This document shows, in pieces, positions 57,482 through 64,000 of a DNA stretch of 64,000 nucleotides. How positions within the stretch are numbered: the first letter of the stretch is position 1; each line of letters opens with the position of its first letter. The stretch spans positions 310,001 to 374,000 of the forward strand of contig CALSSE010000010.1 in assembly GCA_943788935.1 (NCBI GenBank), read 5' to 3'. This stretch comes from an uncultured bacterium. Lineage in GTDB: Bacteria; Myxococcota_A; Bradymonadia; UBA7976; VGTA01. The notes below the pieces were generated by a model. That model was not told the origin of the DNA. It did not search any database and saw only the letters and a program-made list of their open reading frames with translations. Made by a program: the position numbers and the translations under genes.

Positions 57482-57580
57482 CGCTGTTAATTCACCGCTG
57501 ATAAAGAGAGTTAAAAGGTTAATGTCATCATTCGATGCTGCACAAAATATGATCATCTCATCTTAATAGCGAATCAATCG

Positions 57581-57615
57581 TTATGATTCAGATCATCTTA
57601 CATAATGAATCATAA
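57581..57615. promoter_or_regulatory. Perfect 10-bp inverted repeat, possible operator
   Basis: TTATGATTCA (57581-57590) and TGAATCATAA (57606-57615) are exact inverted copies 15 bp apart. They lie in the 261-bp divergent interval, about 130 bp before the M16 protease. A dimeric regulator site is inferred. Confidence 0.4.
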
Positions 57616-57742
57616 AGAGGGTCTTCATCTTTTCTGCTCCCATCTGTCTTATATCATTCAAAGCTCACGTTATCTCCATTAGAGTATTGATCAGATCTCC
57701 TTCTCACTAGACATCTTCTGAACAAAGAGGAACACAACGCTT

Positions 57743-60481
57743 ATGGCGCTTCCAAAAAACTCGGAGTTGCGACACCTCCCTTTACCCCTTGATTCAAAGA
57801 TCATCAGCGGTCAGCTCGATAATGGACTTCGCTACTTGATCTCTCCTAATCAAAAGCCGCTCAGTCGTGCTGAGTTAAGACTAGTAGTCCGAGCAGGATC
57901 GGTCCTTGAAGACGAGGATCAGCGTGGACTCGCTCATATTGTTGAGCATATGGCCTTCAATGGGACAAAGCGTTTTGAGTCGGGAGAGTTGGTCAAATAC
58001 TTCGAGTCGATCGGCATGAAGTTTGGCGCTCACCTCAACGCTTATACCAGCTTTGATGAGACTGTCTATTCACTCCATATTCCCACCGAGGAAGAGATGG
58101 TGATCGATCGAGCACTAGAGATCCTCCGTGATTGGTGTGCCGATCTGACCTTCCCCGAAGACCAAATTGAGCGAGAGCGGAAGGTCGGATTAGAGGAATG
58201 GAGGCAGAGTCGCGGCGCGGGCTCTAGGGCTGCTGATGTGATTATCCCTAAGCTCTACCATGGAACTCGATACGCTGACCGTCTCCCCATCGGGACAGAA
58301 GAATCACTACGAGGGTTCAGCCATGAGGCGCTCAAGCGTTTCTATAAGACGTGGTATCGCCCAGAGCTGATCGGAGTGGTGGTGGTCGGTGACCTCAACG
58401 CTCGGCAAATGGAAGAGAAGATTAAGGCTAGTTTCTCTGATTTACGGAGCGACCCTGAGGCTCCTCTTCGAGCTCTTGATGAGCTACCTGCTCATGAAGA
58501 GACACTGGTGGAGATCAACGTAGATGCGGAGCTTACTCGCTCTACGCTCTGCTTGCTCACTAAGGTTCCTAGCCGTGAAGACGGTACCCAAGGAGCTTAT
58601 CGAGATCAAATGGTAGAGCAGATCACTCAAATGGCGTTTAATGATCGCCTCTCTCGTCTCTCTCAACAACCGAACGCTCCTTTTATGGGAGCTTATTGCT
58701 ATGATCAGCGTCTAAATTACTCAACGATGGGAGAGAGCCTCGCCGCCTTTATTCCTCAGGGTAAATATAAAGAGTGCGCGATCGCCTTGTTTAAGGAGAT
58801 GTCTCGACTAAAGCGTTATGGACTCACCGATGCTGAACTCAAGCGATCAAAGTTGAGAGTCTCATCTAGTATTGAGTCAAGCTATCACAAGCGGGAGACG
58901 ACTTCTTCTGAGCAGCTCACCGATGAGTTGGTGAGACATTATCTTAATGGTGAGCCGGTACCGGGTATCGAATATGAACATCAACTCACCGTTGAGATCC
59001 TTCCCGAGATTAGCCTGGAGGAGGTGAATACCTATTTATCTCAATGGATGCCTAAAGAGGGACGACTCCTCCATTTAATGACCTGTGATGAAGACGCTCC
59101 CTCAGCCACAGAGCTGGTAGAGTGGTTGAATGAAGCAGAAGAAGCAGAAGTGAGCCCTCCGACCCTAGAAGAAGAGCTCCCTCCTCTACTCACAGAGCGT
59201 CCGACTCAAGGTCAAATCGTCTCTCGTGAGCGAATCGAAGAGCTCGATATTGAGGTCTTGACCCTCTCTAATGACATCGAGGTGTGGATTAAGTCTACAG
59301 ACTATCAAAAGGATAGTTTGTGGCTAACGCTCTATCAACAGGGGGGCTATTCTCATGTAGGAGTACAGGACCTCGTCGCTGCGAGAACCGCTCAATCGAT
59401 CGCTTCCAAGTCCGGTGTCGCCGAGCTTAATCGCGATCAACTAAAAAAGACACTCTCCGGAAAACGCATCACCGCTCAACCGATGCTCAATAAGCATGAA
59501 CATGGTTTCATGGGCTTCGGCTCTCCACGATACTTAGAGACGCTGTTTCAAGTGAACTATCTCAAGATGACTGCCCCTCGCTTCGATCAGTTGGCCTTTA
59601 GGCGCGATCAAGAACTCAGGGAAGAAGCGCTCAGAAATAAGTTGAACCAGCCCGAAGCGATCATGGATGATGAAGAGACTCGACTGTGGTGGGCCGGTGA
59701 TCCACATCACACCCCGCTCACTCTCGCTCAGCTCTCGGAGATGGATTTAGAGCGCTCTGCCTCCATTTATCGAGAGACGATGAGTGGTCTTCAAGGGTCT
59801 CGATGCTTTATTGTTGGTGATCTAGATGACCAACATCTAGAGGAGTTAATCACCCGTTATCTAGGACAACCTACCTCTCCTCCGATTGAGCCTAAGGTTT
59901 ATTCTGACCCCAGACCAACGGAGATCATCCAACATGAGTTATTCGCTGGCATAGAGCCGGTCGCGAGATACTCAATGCTCAGCATCACAAGAGCCAAAAT
60001 TCCCGTTGAAGAGCGAGTTGCGCTTCAAGCGCTACGCCGAGTTCTTGATGTGCGTCTCCGTCAATCTCTACGAGATGAGCGAGGCGATGTTTACGGTGTG
60101 GGGATTGGTCAGCAGTTTAATCTTCATCCGGTAGAGACCCTGATCTGGAATCTTAAATTCAGCTGTGATCCTCAAAAAATTGATGAGCTTTCTAAGCTCG
60201 CTTTAGACCATCTCGCCAACATCGCAGAATCGACGAGCACCGCTGATGAGCTAGAGAACGTTAAGAGACAAATGCTCAAAGACTATGAAGTAAAACTTCG
60301 AGAGAATAGAATGTGGGTCAGTCATCTCACAAAGCTGCATCAACGAGGTGAAGATCCGAGGATAATCTTAGATCGACCACAGATCATTGATCGCCTCTCT
60401 CCCGAGGCGCTTAGTATGGTCGCTGAAAAATATATAAATCTTAATCATCGACTTGAGATGAAGCTACTCCCTCAGAAGTGA
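57743..60481 (+). CDS. M16 family zinc peptidase, no visible signal peptide
   Basis: A 912-aa pitrilysin-family protease. The zinc motif HxxEH is HIVEH at 65-69; the third ligand is probably E151 of GLEEWRQSRG. The pattern (GLAHIVEHMAFNGTKRF, then YFESIGMKFGAHLNAYTSFDET) resembles PqqL/processing-peptidase-like M16 members. A second, degenerate M16 domain starts near 510. The RQSLRDERGDVYGVGIG segment near 775 carries the conserved R/Y pair. Unlike the protease at 40930, no signal peptide is seen, so it may be cytosolic. Its stop codon lies within a long hairpin shared with the convergent PhyH gene. Confidence 0.9.
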   Translation: MALPKNSELRHLPLPLDSKIISGQLDNGLRYLISPNQKPLSRAELRLVVRAGSVLEDEDQRGLAHIVEHMAFNGTKRFESGELVKYFESIGMKFGAHLNAYTSFDETVYSLHIPTEEEMVIDRALEILRDWCADLTFPEDQIERERKVGLEEWRQSRGAGSRAADVIIPKLYHGTRYADRLPIGTEESLRGFSHEALKRFYKTWYRPELIGVVVVGDLNARQMEEKIKASFSDLRSDPEAPLRALDELPAHEETLVEINVDAELTRSTLCLLTKVPSREDGTQGAYRDQMVEQITQMAFNDRLSRLSQQPNAPFMGAYCYDQRLNYSTMGESLAAFIPQGKYKECAIALFKEMSRLKRYGLTDAELKRSKLRVSSSIESSYHKRETTSSEQLTDELVRHYLNGEPVPGIEYEHQLTVEILPEISLEEVNTYLSQWMPKEGRLLHLMTCDEDAPSATELVEWLNEAEEAEVSPPTLEEELPPLLTERPTQGQIVSRERIEELDIEVLTLSNDIEVWIKSTDYQKDSLWLTLYQQGGYSHVGVQDLVAARTAQSIASKSGVAELNRDQLKKTLSGKRITAQPMLNKHEHGFMGFGSPRYLETLFQVNYLKMTAPRFDQLAFRRDQELREEALRNKLNQPEAIMDDEETRLWWAGDPHHTPLTLAQLSEMDLERSASIYRETMSGLQGSRCFIVGDLDDQHLEELITRYLGQPTSPPIEPKVYSDPRPTEIIQHELFAGIEPVARYSMLSITRAKIPVEERVALQALRRVLDVRLRQSLRDERGDVYGVGIGQQFNLHPVETLIWNLKFSCDPQKIDELSKLALDHLANIAESTSTADELENVKRQMLKDYEVKLRENRMWVSHLTKLHQRGEDPRIILDRPQIIDRLSPEALSMVAEKYINLNHRLEMKLLPQK

Positions 60482-60503
60482 ATAGAGGCCTCTATTCTTC
60501 TGA
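60472..60503. terminator. Long hairpin between convergent M16 and PhyH genes
   Basis: Arms tcagaag(tg)aatagagg and cctctattcttctga pair over 15 bp with a two-base bulge, with the stop codon of the protease gene inside the left arm. No clear T-run follows, but the location between convergent stops suggests a bidirectional terminator. Confidence 0.5.
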
Positions 60504-60510
60504 GCAGAGG

Positions 60511-61368
60511 CTAAAGCTCAGCCATCGCAGAGATAAGGTGTGGCGAGAGTCGACGTCGGTGAAGCCAATTCTCTGCCGACCAAGCAGCACGTGAGTCATG
60601 GCAATGGAAAGTGAGCGCTCGCCGAGACTTTTCGCTGATGTTCATCTCTGACTTGTGGGGCATATGGTCATGAAAGATCACCACCGAACCCGCCTTGACC
60701 TCCAAGGGGATCGCTTCACTCTCCATTGGCCAAGGTTGATCATGGAGAGGATGTTTGAGTCCAGATCGAGAGGCCCAATCAACTTTATAGAGCTCTCGCA
60801 GTGGAGAGCGATGATGGCCTGGAGCGACCCAGAGGCAGCCATTGTTGAGGGTCGCATCCTCGAGGGCGATCCATAATCCAAAAACTGATTGCGGTGTAGA
60901 GATCAGATAAGTCGCGTCTTGATGCCAAGGCACTGCCGCCCCAAAACGCGCTGACTTAAAGATGACCATTGATTGGATAAGGTGAGCGACTTCAATGCCG
61001 GTGACCCCCACACATTGGCGAATGACTTCATGCTCAGCGAGCGCTCCGACCTCAGGGATCAAGTCATGAAGGGCGTGACCTATTTTATTGAAGGCGTCTC
61101 GCTTTTTTACTCTGAGTTGACTGCGCTCATCGAGCGCTTCTGATTCTAAGAAACCATAGATCCCCTCAGCTGAACGAAATAGCTCCTCCTCATGACTTTG
61201 GTATTGAGGATGAATCTCAAATACCGCGTGTTTCTCTTGTAATGGATACTCATCAATCCACTGATCGATCGCCTTGTTCGCTGCCTCAAGTAGATGGAGA
61301 GGGAGACGATGGGGATGAATACAATATCCTCGTCGCTGATAATGATCTCTCAGCTGTTCAATGCTCAT
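60511..61368 (-). CDS. Phytanoyl-CoA dioxygenase (PhyH) family protein
   Basis: A 285-aa Fe(II)/2-oxoglutarate-dependent dioxygenase of the PhyH family. The facial triad is visible: H149-Q-D151 in VPWHQDATYL and H238 in DHMPHKSEMN, with the 2-oxoglutarate-binding Arg in KSRRALTF (249/250). LWIALEDATLNNGCLWVAPGHH is the family core. It hydroxylates a small molecule, possibly an acyl-CoA or a secondary metabolite; no neighbour shows which. The ATG has AGGGGGG just upstream. It lies 32 bp downstream of the kinase gene in the same direction, so they may be co-transcribed. Confidence 0.9.
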   Translation of the reverse strand: MSIEQLRDHYQRRGYCIHPHRLPLHLLEAANKAIDQWIDEYPLQEKHAVFEIHPQYQSHEEELFRSAEGIYGFLESEALDERSQLRVKKRDAFNKIGHALHDLIPEVGALAEHEVIRQCVGVTGIEVAHLIQSMVIFKSARFGAAVPWHQDATYLISTPQSVFGLWIALEDATLNNGCLWVAPGHHRSPLRELYKVDWASRSGLKHPLHDQPWPMESEAIPLEVKAGSVVIFHDHMPHKSEMNISEKSRRALTFHCHDSRAAWSAENWLHRRRLSPHLISAMAEL

Positions 61369-61400
61369 GGTCCCCCCTAAAACCTGTTATTCATGGTCCC

Positions 61401-63299
61401 TTAGAAGTCAATTTGAGTTAAGTCTTGTACGATAAATTTGAGGTTGTCACAGGTTGACCGATAGCAAACCTTGACGGTTGCGGTCCCTTGTTTGCTCCAC
61501 TTCAGTTTCCCAACCTTGACCGATTTCATCCCCACGTTTTTTCTCCTTTCCTTAATAAACTTTCCAAGGCGTGGAGTGATGGTCACTCTAAGCCGTCGGC
61601 TGCTGACCACTCCACCTTTAGCCTTGACCCATAAAGAGACGATGTCGCTCGGATTATATTGAGGTTTATTAGGTTTCACTGAGGCGTGAAGAGACCTCAA
61701 CTTGACGACCTTTGAGGTCTTGGGCTTCCTTTTTGTGATCTTGGTCACTTTAGGGGAAGGGGGTGTAAGTTTCAGAGGCTTATGAGTGGAAGAGTCAGGC
61801 TTCGCCAAGCGTTGTGGTTTTTGTGGGTTCTCTATCTTTAGTGGCGCTGGCGGTTCGACCTTAATCAACGGTTGAGGAGAGCTCGCCTTAGTCGACTGGT
61901 CCAAACTTGTAGTTTTCGGAGTGCTAGGTGTTAAAACTTCTTTTGTTTTGTGTGGGCTGCTCACCTTAGGCTCAACTTCTGGTGACGCTGTATGCAGAAT
62001 CGCCTTTAAAGGGGAGGCATTCTCTGTGGGAGTAGGCTGCAGACTCCATATTCCGGCACCAACAAGCGCGGTGAGGATCGCATATAGAGGCCAGCGACTG
62101 CTCGCGCGCGACTCTGAACGTGTGCCCCTCTCTTTGACTCCCTGACCCTCTCCCTCCTGTACTGAGTCTGACGTTGATACGCCCTCCAAGTCTATATTCT
62201 CTTGCTGTTGGCTTGAATCATTATCCGGGGTCTTCCCGAGATCTTCAAAATCACTCTCTGTTTGCACGTGAGTACTTAGCTTCGCCAAGCGCTCGGAGCT
62301 GATGGCGTCCATGGTAACATCTGTCGCCCCATACACCATCGAAGAATGCTTGGAGACCTCACCCTGATCAACAATATCGAGGGTCTGATCAAAGAAAGGC
62401 TCTTTTTCTTGAGACTGAGGAGGGGTCCCTTGCAGCTGCTTAGTGGGAAGAGAGACTTTAATATGAGCTAAATCTTTAAGCCAAGTCGCCACTTCGATCG
62501 TAGACTGTGGACGCTGACTAACCTCTTTCGCCATCATCGACGCGATCAGCTCGTCAAAAGGAGCCAAGTCAACAGAGATTTTCTCTGCGAGGAGAGGGAT
62601 CGGAGAATGAATATGCTTCTCAAAGACCTCAAAGAGGGAGTTACCCGAGTAGGGTTGCTCCCCTGAGAGGGCCTCATATAATATGATCCCCAGACTATAA
62701 ATATCTGTGCGATGATCTACATTCTTAGTCTCTCTAATCTGCTCAGGAGCCATGTAATAAGGCGTCCCAAAGATCTGCCCTGTTTGGGTGAGATGTAACT
62801 CTCCCATCGATTTAGCGATTCCAAAATCGAGTAAGACGAGCTTTTCACCATCGATCGCTTTGTGAATGAATAGATTCTCGGGTTTGAGGTCTCGATGGAT
62901 CACTTTATGCTGATGAGCCTCGAAGAGCGCATAACATACCGGAATAAATAGGGGGAGGAAATCTGCTGGCTGAAAAGCTCCTAGTCGGTTAATGCGCCTA
63001 GAGAGCGGCTCACCATCGAGTAGCTCACTGACCAAGAACAGACGGTTTCCAGCGGTACCAAAGTCATAAATCGTGAGAGTATTAGGATGGGTGAGCTTCG
63101 AGGTGAGGCGAGCCTCATTTAAGAATCGCTGAGAAGATTCCTTACGCTCTGAGATTTCTGTCTTGAGGAGCTTTATCGCCACCTTACGCTCAAGAGAGAG
63201 ATCAGTCGCGACATAAACCTCTCCGAAGCCCCCTTCTCCAATTTGCTGATCAAGACGATACTTATTATTTAAACTGGGTAGACCGTTCTCGATTTCCAT
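61401..63299 (-). CDS. Membrane-anchored Ser/Thr protein kinase (PknB-like) with extracytoplasmic domain
   Basis: A 632-aa protein kinase with all core motifs: glycine loop GEGGFGEV (21-28), Lys43 in VAIKLLK, catalytic loop HRDLKPEN (135-142), DFG (158-160) and APE (184-186). A low-complexity acidic linker (~290-400) leads to one membrane helix (~404-420). Outside it lies a Lys/Pro/Ser/Thr-rich spacer (~430-545) and a small beta-rich C-terminal domain with two cysteines (KVCYRSTCDNL). It probably senses an envelope signal and phosphorylates cytosolic targets. This is the eukaryote-like kinase type common in Myxococcota. The ATG has AGAGAG upstream. Confidence 0.95.
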   Translation of the reverse strand: MEIENGLPSLNNKYRLDQQIGEGGFGEVYVATDLSLERKVAIKLLKTEISERKESSQRFLNEARLTSKLTHPNTLTIYDFGTAGNRLFLVSELLDGEPLSRRINRLGAFQPADFLPLFIPVCYALFEAHQHKVIHRDLKPENLFIHKAIDGEKLVLLDFGIAKSMGELHLTQTGQIFGTPYYMAPEQIRETKNVDHRTDIYSLGIILYEALSGEQPYSGNSLFEVFEKHIHSPIPLLAEKISVDLAPFDELIASMMAKEVSQRPQSTIEVATWLKDLAHIKVSLPTKQLQGTPPQSQEKEPFFDQTLDIVDQGEVSKHSSMVYGATDVTMDAISSERLAKLSTHVQTESDFEDLGKTPDNDSSQQQENIDLEGVSTSDSVQEGEGQGVKERGTRSESRASSRWPLYAILTALVGAGIWSLQPTPTENASPLKAILHTASPEVEPKVSSPHKTKEVLTPSTPKTTSLDQSTKASSPQPLIKVEPPAPLKIENPQKPQRLAKPDSSTHKPLKLTPPSPKVTKITKRKPKTSKVVKLRSLHASVKPNKPQYNPSDIVSLWVKAKGGVVSSRRLRVTITPRLGKFIKERRKNVGMKSVKVGKLKWSKQGTATVKVCYRSTCDNLKFIVQDLTQIDF

Positions 63300-63449
63300 T
63301 TATAATCTCTCTATGAATCACACTTTTTTGAGAGTATTCACCGTCTTTAAATAGCATAGAAAAAGTAAACCTTCAAAGAGATAAGGCAGCCTTAGGATAA
63401 GTCTCTTTCCTCTTCATATAACCTTAATTAATAGAATAAAGGCTCCTTC

Positions 63450-63959
63450 ATGTCGCCAAGCTCTTTTGTACCAAGCTCTTCTGAACCAAGCTCTTCTGTA
63501 CCAAGCTCTTCTGTATCAACTACTTCACAGAGCACGCATCAAGTCCTCGCCCCCTTCCATTTAGCGTTCCCTGTCGACAGTCTTATAGAAGCGCGCTGGT
63601 TTTATGGAGAGCTCTTGGGCTGTGAAGAGGGTCGATCATCAGACGATTGGGTCGATTTTAACTTTTTTGGCCACCAGCTCGTCGCTCATCTAGTGAGCTC
63701 TAATCAACACAACGATCACCACTCTTTAGTCGATGGCCATCAAGTCCCTGTTCGTCACTTTGGTCTCGCGCTAAATGAGACACAATGGAGAGAGATCAGA
63801 GATCGACTACAAAAGGCTGAAGTGACTTTCTTAATCGAACCTAGTCTGAGGTTTAAAGGAACCATTGGGGAACAATGGACGCTCTTTCTCGCTGATCCGA
63901 GCGGTAACGCACTAGAATTCAAAGCGATGACAGATTCAAGCGCTCTTTTTATGCGTTAG
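63450..63959 (+). CDS. VOC (glyoxalase/dioxygenase) superfamily protein
   Basis: A 169-aa protein. After a Ser/Pro repeat tail (residues ~2-25, from a 15-bp repeat) it has one VOC fold: LAPFHLAFPVDSLIEARWFY with the first metal His, WVDFNFFGHQLVAH, RHFGLAL with a second His, and FLADPSGNALEFKA with the Glu ligand. The pattern fits small glyoxalase-like dioxygenases or resistance-type proteins; the reaction is unknown. The ATG has AAAGG upstream. The repeat tail probably arose by local duplication and may not be functional. It is divergent from the kinase gene. Confidence 0.88.
   Translation: MSPSSFVPSSSEPSSSVPSSSVSTTSQSTHQVLAPFHLAFPVDSLIEARWFYGELLGCEEGRSSDDWVDFNFFGHQLVAHLVSSNQHNDHHSLVDGHQVPVRHFGLALNETQWREIRDRLQKAEVTFLIEPSLRFKGTIGEQWTLFLADPSGNALEFKAMTDSSALFMR
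63456..63515 (+). repeat. 15-bp tandem repeat x4 at start of VOC gene
   Basis: Units of ccaagctctt(c/t)tg(t/a)a directly after the start codon encode repeated Pro-Ser-Ser-Ser-(Val/Glu). The unit preserves the frame. Confidence 0.85.
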
Positions 63960-64000
63960 AAGAGGTAGAGTCTACTTTAATATTGATAGAAGCGCTGATA

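Overview
The window looks like chromosomal, gene-dense DNA of a Gram-negative bacterium from the Myxococcota/former Deltaproteobacteria side, perhaps Bradymonadales-like. This is inference. The support is nine lipobox lipoproteins (PQQ-propeller, EGF/lamin-tail, FG-GAP, formylglycine-enzyme-like), methionine-acidic stalk repeats such as TAGEM and AGEM, a membrane-anchored eukaryote-type Ser/Thr kinase, two M16 metalloproteases and a moderate GC content. I see no rRNA, tRNA, CRISPR array, transposase, integrase or phage gene.

Layout. 1-4.1 kb: a YciI-like protein, then a PQQ-propeller lipoprotein divergent from a TetR regulator, with two palindromic operators between them. 4.2-8.9 kb: the fatty-acid beta-oxidation operon fadB-fadA plus a spermidine-synthase-fold protein, behind a FadR-like operator. 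8.9-13.4 kb: PfkB sugar kinase, zinc-type ABC binding lipoprotein overlapping a HAD phosphatase, DUF58 membrane protein. 13.5-18.1 kb: a giant EGF-repeat surface protein whose 5' TAGEM repeat is frameshifted. 18.2-22.4 kb: three unknown genes joined by ATGA overlaps. 22.5-31.8 kb: Ig-like lipoprotein, sodium/solute symporter, 1396-aa FG-GAP lipoprotein and an orphan beta-class DNA methyltransferase. 31.8-38.4 kb: alpha/beta hydrolase, cysS, an unknown 638-aa protein, a secreted FGE-HNH-Excalibur fusion and a DUF3293 protein. 38.7-45.1 kb: glutamate-cysteine ligase, VTT membrane protein, M16 protease, START protein, nitroreductase. 45.4-49 kb: a coupled three-gene cassette ending in an AGEM-stalk FGE-like lipoprotein, then a TPR lipoprotein. 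49-57.5 kb: hflX (probably starting at CTG), hydrolase lipoprotein, NIF3-like protein, NCS1 transporter. 57.7-64 kb: second M16 protease, PhyH dioxygenase, Ser/Thr kinase, VOC protein.

How the genes fit together. The only complete pathway block is fadBA. Many of the rest encode cell-envelope or secreted proteins, with ordinary housekeeping genes (cysS, hflX, gshA, nif3) between them. A recurring trait is short tandem duplications, with units of 6-26 bp, at gene starts and ends. The best candidates for undescribed biology are the Met/acidic-stalk lipoprotein family with its frameshifted member, the two translationally coupled unknown cassettes (18.2-22.4 and 45.4-47.8 kb), and the FGE-HNH-Excalibur nuclease. 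None of these can be called a proven system from sequence alone.
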